Below, in pieces: positions 49,678 through 62,100 of a stretch of 64,000 nt of DNA. Made by a program: the position numbers and the translations under genes. The stretch comes from Phoenix dactylifera (lineage: Eukaryota; Streptophyta; Magnoliopsida; Arecales; Arecaceae). Under the pieces are notes generated by a model, which was given only the letters and a program-made list of their open reading frames with translations, did no database searches and was not told the DNA's origin. The stretch is taken from positions 4,009,001-4,073,000 of the forward strand of contig NW_024067666.1 of assembly GCF_009389715.1 (NCBI RefSeq). The letters are read 5' to 3'. How positions within the stretch are numbered: the stretch's first letter is position 1; every line of letters begins with the position of its first letter.

Positions 49678-51031
49678 ATGCCATTTCAGATGAAGATCCA
49701 GCCGATCGGGCCGAAGGGAGCGGTGCGGACTGATCCGGCGAAGCCCGCCGGCAAGTCGCGGCTGAAGCGGCTCTTCGAGCGGCAGTTCCCGAGCGTGCTG
49801 AGGATCTCCTCCGCGGAGAAGCTCGCCGTCGCCGCCGTCGGCGATGGCAAGGACAGAGGGAGGGACGATGGCGAGATGGTGGACCCAAGCTCGCTGTGCC
49901 TGGATAGAATGGTGCTGAGCTTCATAGAAGAGGGAAATGAGAAGCCGCCGCGGAGCCGCTGCAACTGCTTCAACGGCAACTGCGACGACAGCTCCGACGA
50001 CGAATTCGACGTCCGCGCCGGCGATGCTCCCGCAGCCTTCGGCGACGCGGCGGAGTTCATTAAGGTGGTTATAATAGCACCTATTCTGTCCGATCTCCAT
50101 TATTTCAACACGATCGTCCCGTTATTTTAATTATTTCTTAAAGTTCCCATTTTTGATCGATTTCTCCTCGAATTTAATACATCTAACCCCTGTTTCGATA
50201 GGGCCTGGTGCCATGCGCGAGCGTCGCGGAGAGAAATCTCTTGGCAGACGCCTCAAAGATCTTGGAGAAGAACAAGAACTGGAAGAACAGAGATGATTGC
50301 CGGAGAATCGTCACCGACGGGCTCCAATCCCTCGGCTACGACGCCTCCATCTGCAAGTCCCGGTGGGAGAAAACCCCTTCATTTCCGGCCGGTATTCATC
50401 TCTCAAAACCCTCCTCCTCTCTCCTATCCGTCGATCGGAGCCGCAGATTGACGACTTGATGGCAGGGGAGTACGAGTACGTGGACGCGATCGTCGCCGGC
50501 GGCGAGCGGCTGCTTGTGGACGTCGACTTCCGGTCGGAGTTCGAGATCGCCCGGTCCACCAAGAACTATCGCGCGGTCCTCCAATCCCTTCCATCCGTCT
50601 TCGTGGGAAAGCCCGACCGGCTCCAGCAGATCGTCGCCGTCGTCTCGGAGGCAGCGAGGCAGAGCATGAAGAAGAAAGGCCTCAGCTTTCCGCCATGGAG
50701 GAACCCGGAGTACATGAAGGCCAAGTGGCTCTCCACCTACCAGCGAACCACCGCCGTCATCACAGCCCAACCGGAGGACGAGTCCGACGGCGGGAAGGCA
50801 GAGTCTGGGGGCGATAGCAGAGCGCCCTGTTCCATCTCGGCCGTCAATTTTTCCGGCGAGTTTGAGCTTCGTTTCGAGGACGAGTCCGGCCGCTCCCCAG
50901 CCGCCAACCCTGGCGTGGCAGCGGAGAAGAAGATCACCGTCGTGGTGTCGCCGTGGCAGCCGCCGGAGGTGAAGCCCAAAACTCTGAAGCCGGGGACCAA
51001 GGTCGTCACCGGCCTGGCTTCCGTCCTTTGA
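49678..51031 (+). CDS. DUF506 / PDDEXK-like family protein of plants
   Basis: Three exons, 49678-50064, 50202-50391 and 50466-51031, give 380 aa. The second intron is only 74 bp; without it the frame breaks between PSFPAG and EYEYVDAIV. The start MPFQMKIQPI is typical of the family. Recognisable blocks are the N-terminal SRLKRLFERQFPSVLR, the acidic Cys patch RCNCFNGNCDDSSDDEFD (about 100-117), CKSRWEK, EYEYVDAIV (194-202), DVDFRSEFEIAR (211-222), LPSVFVGKPDRLQQIV and FPPWRNPEYMKAKWLS. The DxD-plus-E arrangement underlies the predicted PD-(D/E)XK nuclease fold. Arabidopsis members have been linked to growth and nutrient or stress signalling, but no enzymatic activity is firmly assigned, so the function here is open. 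The exons are very GC-rich. Confidence 0.92.
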
Positions 51032-54000
51032 GCCCGAATTTTGGGGTTTTTGTTCAAAAATTCGGTTTTTTTTTTCTTTTTCCTGGTCTTGCTGAGAGAA
51101 AAGAGATATATATAACAAATTCTCTCTGCGTTTCTTGTCCTATATTAATATTCCTACCTACTGTTATAAAATATAATCTAATATTTTATATAAATATCAA
51201 AATATAAATATAAAATTATATCTTTCATGCGAGACCGGCATCTGCTATATTTTTAAATGGTTTATTTATTATTTATTATTTGCATTATATTAAATAATTT
51301 TTTATGCTGTCCCTGGCTTCTAAAGCGACAGTGACGGTTTCATGACGGGAAACAGGACAAGGGAAAAAAAAAGGGAGACTAGAATAGAACAAAGTCTCTC
51401 CCATCTCTCCATCCTTTTATCTCTATCCAATATTTAAGTAATTTTATATTTAGGAAAACAAAAATATGCGGGGATTGGAAGTCTGAGTGAGCTTTCCAGT
51501 TTCCACCCCCATTTCTTGTGTATTTTTTTCTAATTTGATAATCGAGGTCCGTCATCTAAAACTAATAAGTTGACAGTCAAATAGTGGACCGGATCTTATC
51601 GTTATATACCCTCTTTTTTTTTTGATCCTTGAACCGGATCGGTCCGGTTCGGCCGGCTAGGAGTAATTTGCGGTCTAGACCGGTAATGTCTTGGTCGTCG
51701 TCGTACGCCCTTATTTTTTACAAACGCCAGCTTTGGAAATCTTGGCCCAATGATCACGCTTTTCCCCAAGCTTTTGAAAGTGGGGTAAAAATAAGAGGCC
51801 GTGAGTGAGTAAAGTGGAGTGGGGTTGCCGCAACTTTGAGGCAAACAATAAAGCTGGGTTTCAGCATCTCAGAGCTTGTTCAAATTAATTTGCTCCCATA
51901 TTAATTAATAAAGCTGGATGAATTTCTACTGGAAACCGATTGACTCGTAATCGATACGGATCTTTGTATCGGTTCGACCAACCTTAATTTCTACCGATAT
52001 TTTTTATGGTTTGAGTTGTCATTTGTTGCGGTTTAATGAGTCTTCCGTCTTCATTATGTTACAATTGTTATTTTATTATTTGGTGGATATTTAGATTATG
52101 ATCGATCCTATATTATTCGGTCATTGTTTTGTTGAGAAGCCAGCCATAGCAAATAATGATTGTTAAGATGCTCCATAGGTTAGGTCTTGAATTATATTTA
52201 GTTGCACGTTATTATCATATGTTTGATTTTTTTTGTTACCATGGTTGTTATAATGGAAACAATGATTGCGCTTTTAAACTTTTATCATTCTTCTTCATGA
52301 AATGAAATTTTAAACTCAAATCTTTATGGCAGCTATAGAATCGGTTATCTATTTGCGGAATAGTTATTTGAGTGAAGATGTTGTTCCTTTATTGTTTATG
52401 TTCTGTTATCATGATCATTTGATTAATCTTTATTTTTACTATATACACACATAATACGTATTTATAATTGTCGCGACAATTATATTCTAATTTTAAAGAA
52501 TACAATAAGAAGCTAGATAAATGGCCCTTTTACATGTTCTAATGATCGTTAACCTTTCAGATTCAAGGTATTTTGTTCTACAATTTGCACTGCAGAATGC
52601 TGTACAATATTTGACGACCGTCATCTGAAGATAAACAATTATATAAGGCACCATTTAATTTTCGACTTTCTACCATAGAAGCCATGATAACAAAAGTTTT
52701 TTTCCCATAAGTGATTCTTCAATATCCCTCCTAATAATGACAACCGTGATGATGCCAATTTACCAGTATTGATGCTTAGCTTTTCAGAAGGCAACTTCCC
52801 ACCAACTCCTCTCCCCCACCTTCTGAAGCAATCATTCCCCTGGACACTTGTGGGGGGAGCAAACTACCCCCACAGCTCCATCCTTCCTTTCTTAACCCCA
52901 GTTCTCTTAATTTTTTCCAAGAAATAGAGAAAAAGAAATGATACTAATATAACATTCAAAGTCTATACAAAAAAAAATCGTAGGAGCTTCGGAATTGGCA
53001 TCAAGTAAGCTACAGTATCGAGGAGCAGCTTTAAGACTGTGCGTCGGTCGTGTAATTTTTTTGTGGGAAAATTTTGTATTATCAAAACATTTCTTTGAAA
53101 GAGAAAGTAATAAATTTCATGATGGTAAAAAAAGAAAAAGAGTAGAGCTCCTATGAAGGAGGCACATCTGTCCTTGCTTTATTCCCTTTTTTTTTCTTGT
53201 TCTCTAGAACTCAACGCTCCATGATTCCCTCTCACGGTGTACTGCAGTAAAGAAAAAGGTAAGAAAAGCGTCTTAAACCCCCCCCCCCCCCCCCCCCCCC
53301 CCCTCTTCTCGTTTCCTAAAATTCCCACTGCATACAAATGACTCTGTCGTGGTCCCCTGCTCCCCCCTCTACCTTAGGTTCGAAATCGAATGGGGTGCAA
53401 AACAAGTTGATCGCTGCCAAGCTGAACAAAGAGGATTGAGATTGTATCTTCGGCATAAATAAAGGATTCATTTTTCTTTGCACGAATCCAGCGTTGGATC
53501 ATCCAATAGATAGATCTTAAATCACTTCAAATTTTTATCATTCATCTACCTGCACAAATCTCAAATATCTAATGGTGAATTCATATAAAGGAGGAAGAAC
53601 ACCTCCGATCCATGCAACAAATGTCCAAGCATCGCTTGTTTTCTAATTTGAACAAGCTCGAACAAGCACAAATGAAGCCCAAGAGTCAAACCATTTTGTG
53701 AGCCTAGAGTATCGGGGCATTTTTTAATTGAACGAGCTCTATCGGTCTATTATTGAACCAAGCAACTTGGTTGATTTGCAGCCTCAATTTCATGTGTTAT
53801 TAGAACTTGGGGGCTGAATATTTTTAAATTAAAGCATAATCTATTTTACTGTTTAAAAAATAGTGCTTACATTATCTCCAATATTATAAGTTTTTGTATA
53901 TATTTTGCGGCCTTGCATATTTCATTAGATCATGCTCCATAAGATATGGAGCTATGTCACATGCCTAACTTGTATGGCGGGTTTGGTTGGGTTGGGCTAC

Positions 54001-54721
54001 GATACAGGTGTGATCAAGGTATACCATATCACAGACCCATATGAAGTTAATTACAGGCTGATTGTGATATCTATGATTAGATCTGATTGCATTTTAACTT
54101 TTGGCACGGTGAGCACGCTATGGCTTGAACAAAAGGAGCATGTGAGAATTTTTGCAGACAGGGTTTTAACCCCACATCAATTATGCACCGGAAAAATATA
54201 TTGTATATTTGCATCTGTTGTCTGGGAATTCATCTAGAAGAACCAACAACCAAAAAAAAAGAAGCTGAGATGGTTCATGACATGAGCTTCATGGTATGGA
54301 CCATTCTTGTGCTAGTCTTGTTTGCTGCCTATGTGCAGGCCCATGCTCGGACCATGACTTAGAAATGGGCTTTTAAGCTTCATAAATGGGCCGCAGTTTC
54401 TTAGCTTGTTTGATGTATCGGGAGGTCCCTTCAAAATCCACAATATGTTATTCCGAGTTCACAAGATAATTCTTTGTGGTTAAAGTTTGGTAAATTTAAT
54501 TGGATCACAACATGTAATCCGCATTCAGCAAAGCCAAAATGGAAAACAGCTAACTCTGGCCATATACAGTGCTGCACCGACCAACGCCTGTATCCTCCAT
54601 CTAAAGCCACCTACTTCACTCCTGAGGCAACTGACATTTTTCTTTTCTTTTTTTTTTTGATGAGATGGACAGGTCATAGATATATGGTATGAATACATCC
54701 AGCAACATCAAAAAATAAAAC
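51032..54721. other. Gene-free region downstream of the DUF506 gene
   Basis: AT-rich sequence with no recognisable coding exon. It includes the 26-nt C run at 53278-53303 and a 101-codon open frame at 53932-54237 without family resemblance. Confidence 0.4.
53278..53303. repeat. Poly(C) run of 26 nt
   Basis: Uninterrupted C26 on the plus strand (G26 on the minus strand), following TCTTAAA. The length may be inexact in the assembly. Confidence 0.9.
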
Positions 54722-55240
54722 ATGCAGAGCGGTAGCAGGTTGGTTAACGCATCGATCTACCAAACCTCACCAGAATGTTGTGCAACATTAGTTCACCGCC
54801 CTATTAGCTTCCCTATAAATATGTATCGCCAACAGAGAGGCACACTCTCTCGAGCTCCTCAGAATATCATACAAGAGCGGCTGGGCGATTGTTGTCCCCA
54901 CTTGATCCTGGATCCACTCACTAATCATGGCTGAGTCATCTTCGACAGTAGTAAAGTCTGTCCTTATGACCTGCCTCGCAAAAGTGATACTAACTTAGGC
55001 CGCTCTCAGCTTCGCCCTAGGCATTGAGATATCAAAGACTAAAATTCCGCTAGCACCCACCGGTCTAAAATCCGAGCCTCGGATGACAAAACCAGCTTCC
55101 CTCTATTGCGGCCATCCATCATATTGTCATCAAAATTGGCCTTGAGAAAACTCAGATTAGAGGCTCCCAAATAATGAAAAACTATCCGGATCGCTGCAGG
55201 AGCAAGGCAACTGGCGTTTTTTATAAAGCACATCTTTGAA
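54722..55240 (-). pseudogene. Decayed RNase H-like fragment, probably from a LINE
   Basis: On the minus strand, broken frames give in order PAAIRIVFHYLG, then SEARILDRWVLAEF, then, after frameshifts and stops, WIQ/IKWG-like sequence, QPLLYDI-like sequence, and HIYREANRA-like sequence near 54800. This order matches the C-terminal RNase H module of plant non-LTR retrotransposons, which run NPGPAGIGGV, E--AL, then D---I, and close with H--RE-N-VAD-LA. No intact frame remains, and no reverse transcriptase part is recognised nearby. Confidence 0.45.
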
Positions 55241-58200
55241 GTTTTATGACTTACCAGTTTTCAGCAAAATAGCTTCTATGGAAACGACCAGACAACTATC
55301 TTGACCTGCAGAAAGATAACAGCAATAGAGCAAGAGAAATAAAACTACTCTAGTTTAACATGACAACTGCAAGGATGCTTTCTTCAGAGACTGATTTGTC
55401 TGAAGACTATGAACATTCTGGATGGAACAATAAAGTGTACACTCTCCACCATTCTTATAAAAGAGGAAGAGGAAGAGGAAAAAAAGCACAGTGCCATTTC
55501 TAGACAGAGTAAGGCATGGCCTAAAAAGGCTTATAATACACTGGGAACAAAATTATGCCCCTAAAAATGCTCTAAGACAGGAATAAATGACAGATTAAAA
55601 TCCAGACTGAGCTCCAAGATCCATATGCAGAACTTCTACTTTCAAACTAGAGCTCGCTTTCCAGATTTGAAAAATAGAGTAACAACTGACATATTACATT
55701 TCCATACAAGAACAAAGATCTCTTAAGAGCTCACTTTCCAGTGCATCATTGTTTTCGGCACATTGGTCCAAAGAAAACAGAGTAGCAAATCCTCCAACTC
55801 AAAATAAGACAAAACACAACAGACACAATCTCAGATCTGAAATACATATTTATCCAAAGGTATTGAAAATAATTTTTAAAAAATCAAGAATTATCGCTGG
55901 TCAGAGATAAAGATGCTTAACTGAAGCAAATTTTCTAGAAAGAAAAAGATAAGACTCAATTATATAACTCATTGTAGATTTCTTATTGTTCTAAGAAACA
56001 CCAGAGTCCCCAGTTCAGTTCCCCTATGGTGATACTTGTGACCTGCAACTCATCGAATGACCTTAAACCCTGAGAAACTCTTCCTGCTGGACAATATATA
56101 CTTCCTGGAAAACACTCATTACATTTCAAATCCTGCCCCTTGATTTCAAAATTCTGTTAAATGATAGAAAACTCTGATCACATAATATGGAGATAAAAAC
56201 ATGGCTAGCATGGGGAACTCACAAGATATAATGAGTGATTTTTTAATGAAAATGAAGTTAGAACATTGCTCTGTCACCCGTTTCCTATGAATGGGCATTC
56301 GATTTGTATCTTGAAACTCTTCATAAAATAAATTCTATCTTGAGCCATATGAAACAAGTGTATTAAAATATTATAGCTTAACTTTGCTGCCTTAAATTTA
56401 TATAGGATTTTTATACGCATGCATGTGTATGGATGCATAAATGTAACGCTAATTTCTTGTTTTGGAGACTCAAACAAGGAATATCATGGTTTATCTCCTA
56501 TTTAGGTTATTGCAATCTGAAAAATATGGATCAAACCAAAATTAGCCATCAGAAATGAAGAAGAAAAAAGATTAGCAAAACTAGCACCCAACAATTGACC
56601 TAAATAAAAACCTGAAATTGTAATCTACAAGGGAAAGAAAAAGCCTTTCCATAGTTCCCTAAACTAATAGTTTGCAGTTTTGGATGGACATGGTAATGGT
56701 TTTGCCTATAATGCATCTTGAAGAATTAAACGAGGAAAAGATGAAAAAAGAGAAGAGCTGGGCAGGGTTAAGTTATTAGTCCTCACAAAAATATATCATC
56801 TATTTCGTCGCATGAAAGCACACTAATGAAATAGTAGAGTCAAGAATATGTAAGGGAAGCAAATGCACCAATTATTTGCTAGGAATAATTATTACATCCA
56901 TATTTGTAAAATTATACGTTTACCAATTTATGCTGTTAAAATTTTAAACTTATCCACCATCAATTAATTATTACAAAGTTAACTTATTATTGTTTATAAT
57001 TTTGCTTGCACCATGATATGTAGACATCACTCCATATGAGCATTTGAACAAGCTTTAAAGAAGATAAATACAAAAGGCAAAAGGTTTGTAGAGATATGCC
57101 ACACCATACCAAGTCGGACGGTATGGAGCGTAACATACCATACTAGTTCGGTACTGATATATGATAAGAGAGGCATACTGATACTTGGTACGCCGAACTG
57201 TCCTCCATATCGGACGTACTGATATAGTAACAGGATCATACCAGACGGAGCCTAGTACCAAGATAACGTACCTTAGTTTGCAGCATTAGCAAAACTGCAG
57301 TCCTCATCTTATTTAATAGACTTGGTGGGTTACAAGCAACACGACGACAAACTAAAACTCGTTAGGAGTAGGACAATATCAACTGAAAATCTAGCAATAG
57401 TTGAACCTAACTCAAGAAAGAAATGCTGACGAGCAATACTTGAACCTGGAATCTACAAAGATAATCAAACAGAATTGAACACCACAAACCTTTTGACGCT
57501 GTCAATCCTTGCAGATTCAAGCATGTTAAAACTGATCATAGTGTTATTGTACATAATCAAAGAATGATTGGACTGCATGAACCCCATCCCTCCAATATCA
57601 GCAGCAAGGATTATAATCCTAATAAAATCACTCCATGTAACTGCATATTATTTGCAATTTCATCCTTTCACTACAAAAACTAAGTTGCATCAGCTCTCAA
57701 GAAAATAAATTGAAACTACCAAATCCATAATCAAACATGCATCCATCGGGCCTCCGAATCAACCAAACACCGGAGAAACTATATCTCTGAAAGCATTTGC
57801 AAAAATCATAAATATACGATCAAACGTGAAATGTCTTTTCTTTTGTCTACCTTCTTTTAAAATGGGATGGTGGTGGTGGTGGTGGTGGATGGTAAGAACA
57901 AAAAAATTATTGAGAATGCTTGACATTAAATATGTCTTAACATATTCTCATAAATAAAAATTAAGACACATAAAAGAAGATGTCAACTAGCACAATTGGT
58001 AAAGTTATTAAATATTAATACTAATAATCTAGATTTGGATCATGTCCTCATCAAACATCTAACTAGGTTTCTTGCATCATAGTTCTCAAAAACTAGGAAG
58101 TTAACAAGAATTTTTCCAAACAAAAAATGTAAATATACATGTAACTCCCCTCTAGTAATAAATTCTACTCCATAGGATACTTTAATTGAACCATTAATAA

Positions 58201-58840
58201 AGGATTCAATTTCCATGCAAGCGAAAGGATCTGAGTAGACATCTCCTAAAGAAGAACAAAAACCCTAATGATCGAAAGGAACATTTAAGATGCTTTATAA
58301 TTTGCGATGTACCCTCTTTTTAGGAGGGTCAACCAAAAGTAGCATCAATTATTCAATTCTACTATGATGCATCTCTCCGTAAACATCTGGCTAATTAGAT
58401 ATCGAACAATTCCTCATATGTAAAGGCCGTTTTTTTTCTTTATATGGATCTTCAAGAAATATACCCATTTTGGTTTAGATCATTCTCTTCCTCTCTTCAT
58501 CCGATAGAAGCAATAACTAAAAATAGAAGTGCATCTATTATCTAATATTTTTTTGGGGAGAGTCTCTAATATACTTTACTAAAAAGAACCTCATTAATAT
58601 ATCAATATGTTTCATCTTCCTCCTCTCATGGATTCCTAATATTTTACTCAAGCTCATAATATTTTCATCATTTTGCTTTCCTTCAAATTTCTTATACCTT
58701 TTGTTTCCAGTTTTTAAGTTTTCACTCCATATATTTCTTCCAACATCTGTTTTGCAATTTCCAAAAGCACGTTTTTTAAATCCTATCATCATAAAATTCC
58801 CGAATCTTAGGGCATGGGCACCCAGCTTTCCTACCGTTAA
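55241..58840. other. Gene-free region upstream of the GBP-like gene
   Basis: AT-rich sequence with no gene recognised. It includes a GGTAC/GGTATG motif-rich repeat patch at about 57100-57260 (compare 11216-11380), a (GGT)n run at 57866-57886 and a possible tRNA-like SINE remnant near 57975. Confidence 0.4.
57975..58060 (+). mobile_element. Possible tRNA-derived SINE remnant
   Basis: TAGCACAATTGGTAAAG resembles a polymerase III A box (TRGYNNARNNGG). About 40 nt later GATTTGGATCATGTCC sits where a B box (GGTTCGANTCC) would be, but it matches poorly. Spacing is tRNA-like; ends and target duplication are not visible. Confidence 0.25.
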
Positions 58841-59019
58841 CTCCGTCCGCTGTATATTTCTAATGCGGAAAGGTCTCGAGGTCCTCGACTCTCCCTCCTC
58901 TTTCTGTCTCTCGCCCCCTATCGACGAGAGTCCGCACTCCTCGCCCCTTCTTCGAAGAAACCCCAAGATCCCTTCTCCCTCCCACGAGAACTAGGGTTTC
59001 CCGATTCCTAGCTTGTCCT

Positions 59020-59150
59020 ATGGTTCGATTTCTTCGCCGGGAGATCTCTTTACCCGTGCCTCTCCAAGAAAGCGGCTTTCTCGGGCTCGCCGTTGCCCCA
59101 TGTCCTCCGCCCTAGCTCGGAGCGTCGCGGCTTGGTTGCATCTGTTCTGA
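59020..59150 (+). promoter_or_regulatory. Two overlapping uORFs directly before the GBP-like start codon
   Basis: uORF1 runs 59020-59115 (31 codons, starting MVRFLRREIS). uORF2 runs 59100-59150 (16 codons, starting MSSALARS) and its TGA ends one nucleotide before the main ATG at 59152. A TATA-like TGTATATTTC near 58850 would place both in the mRNA. The tight stop-start spacing would favour leaky scanning or reinitiation control. Confidence 0.45.
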
Positions 59151-59151
59151 G

Positions 59152-62100
59152 ATGGGAGTCTCGCGCTGGGTTCTGTCGATCTGGGTGATCTTTTGTTGCT
59201 TCTTGGCATGTGGGTCTTCTGAACCGGAGGATTTCCGGCTGGCGTAAGTGCGACTTTCTTGAAATTTGCGTTGGAATTCATTAGTTTTACTAGCCGTTCT
59301 TGTTGGAATTCACGGTTTACTTTTCTTGCGATATTGTTGGCTGGAAAGATTAGTTTTTGCTGTCAGAGAATTAGTTCATTTGGCTTAATTTATATATATA
59401 TTTTTTGTTTTATGTTTATGTTCTAACATCTTTTCTTGTATGCTGAAGTGAGTGCGGATATGATCTAAATCTGTTAGTTTTCGTCCTACTTGACTGTGAA
59501 TTTAGATTTGTGCAAATTTGGATTCATCTTTTCCTAGGTGTTGTTTTTTTGGTTTCTTTTTCATTTGGAAATTAGTCAAAATACAAAAGGATTAGACAAT
59601 TGAATGCGCTATTTAATTTGGTGGAAGCAGAATATTGTACTCATTACTTGGAGAGTTATAGAATTAAAGTTCATAACATTGAACGCCCGGTGTTTCTTGC
59701 TTTTGGATTGATGGTCATTGACTAGAGTGATTTGTGATATGAAGATATTGTGCAGAAGACTGCTACATATATTTACTAGATAGCCATGGATCTTAAAAAG
59801 CATTCCCTTGGAAGTTTCTAAGGATTTGGAAGTGGTCCCATGTCTGGACTGCATCTTCACTTTTGAAACTCATAAAGTCCAAAAGAAATGTAAAGATAAT
59901 CCAAATTTCAAATTTGTCACTGTTTGAAATTTGAATATTTCTTCACCCTCAAGACAAGCTGTGATTAATGAAAAGTAATATGCACTGCATCTCTAAAAAA
60001 TGATTCACAACAATATTATCTTCTTTCCATGCATTGTGCTATCTCTGCAAATGAGAACCAAATTCTGTGCCATGATTTTCCATTGTGTGACCAATGTTGA
60101 ATCATCTATTGGACTAACCAATTTGTCCTTTAATGCTGACAGACCAAGCCCACTTGGAAAAACAAGTCTCTTTGCATCAACTAACTCCTCAATAAGCTCA
60201 ATGCTTTTGCCAACAAGCAAAATTGCACAGATGATACACCTTTTTGCACCATTGTGCCCATTGGTAACCTAGGACTTAGTCACTAAATTTTCAGATTCCA
60301 AGCAGCTCTGAGACACCTGTCTTGATATGCTTGTGCTTTTAAGAGAATATGGCACACTCTGACTGGGACTTGCATATTTCAGAAATACTTCTGCACAGTG
60401 TTTTCTGCATGCATTGTCTGCTAACATTTCTAGAAACCTGCATATCCCTGAACTATGTGATTGATTAATTTTTTGTTGTTGTCACTTATGTCAATTCATT
60501 TGTAAGGAACAAAATTTGATATTACACCTTGCTACCACATTGCTGATAAGTGTTGCTGCTGCACTTTGAAGTCAAGAACTCTTTTGGTTAAATGCTGGAC
60601 TAGAACTACTTTTTGTGGCCAATGTGTATTGACTACGAGCTTTTATAGATTTCCAATTTTGGAGCCAGATCCTGATCATACTAAACTCCGTCTTGCAAGA
60701 GAGGGATTGGAGGCAATTGAAAGAATTACGACCCCTATAGCCGCCGTTGCTGTAAGTTGTAACTTTAGCTGAAGTTCTCTTGTAATTATATCTTAGAACA
60801 GGCTTGCTGTTAGGCATTGGTTTTTAACAACACATTGTTTACAGTACTTAACAATGTGAGAACATTTGAATAATTTTAATAAAAATCTAATAACTTATTG
60901 CACTTTTCTCATGTCATTATCTGTTTATCATTTCTTGTAACCTTTCCCCCTGCAAAGATGGGAGAATCCATCATCCATTCAAAATGAGAATGAAAGGAAT
61001 CATATATTGCAGCTTTATTACTTTTGGCAGATTTCTTGACATTGTAAAAGTCAATCCCAGATATATTGCAGCTTTATGATTATGGTTGCATTTATGGCCT
61101 TATTCCAATAGTCTCCATTTGCCAATCAGAGAAAAAAAAAAAACTTAGGAACCAAAAATTCATCATGCTTGGCATTGCATATTAAGTGTTAGATCCATAA
61201 GGATGAATTTGCAAGGAAAATGTTCTCTGAATCATCTCTTAAACGTCACTGGTGTCATCAGGTTTCTCTTTTCATGCATTCTGCTTGGGAGGTTAGATTC
61301 CCCAGGGTATCAACTGTATTTGTCCCCTAAGTTCCAGTATTTACCGTTTTACCTAGTTAGAGTTGTTTTTTTGTTCACCATTGTGACTTCCACTTGCATG
61401 ATTATTGACCAACATCAATTGACATGCTTCTGAAATACCCAATTTAGTGGCCAGCAAGAAGATGATGTCAGAAGACAGTCCCCCTTTTGGAGCATTATGG
61501 AATTAGAGAGTAGCACATCTGAATTCTTCTACCTATTAATGGTGACTTTATCTTGTTTTCAGAGGAAACTTAGGAAACTTGCAACAGCCGCTGTATTTTG
61601 TTTTGAAATTTTATAACCAAGTTCAAGAACAGCCAATATAAGCTGTCTGAGTTCCCAGCCACAATTTCAACCATCACAAGGGCTTGTGTTATGTAAATTT
61701 TTTTTATCAATATCAAATTTACTAGGAATTCTCTTCCAATTACATACCGTGACCCGTACTCCTATATCTGCTCCAATGACTATATAAAATATTCTCATCG
61801 AGCATAAAATAGTCAACGAGGTTTCAGAATGAACCCAGTAAAACCACATTCCACTTGAACCTATTTAGGTCCTAATAAATTAGGGGCTATTGGGGGACCT
61901 GGTGAGGCCCAGTAGACTTCAAACTCAGGTACTTTTTACCACAATGCCTCTTCTTCCAAATTTGACATTTTTACTAAATCACCCATATACCAACTTTACC
62001 AGACAACATGGCCATTTATAGGATCATTTTTTGAAGATGGATTTGTGAAGCTGATCGAACTGAGCATGTGTAGCTTAATTCTTATGGTTTCAGGATGTAA

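Noticed and set aside
50396-51118. A 240-codon frame antisense to the DUF506 gene
   Set aside because: Shadow of GC-rich exon 3, which has clear family motifs in the sense direction.
53932-54237. A 101-codon plus-strand open frame
   Set aside because: No family resemblance, no splice or promoter context, and within gene-poor AT-rich DNA.
58538-58966. A 142-codon minus-strand frame upstream of the GBP-like gene
   Set aside because: It covers the likely promoter of the plus-strand gene, has no recognised domain and is basic/low-information in composition.
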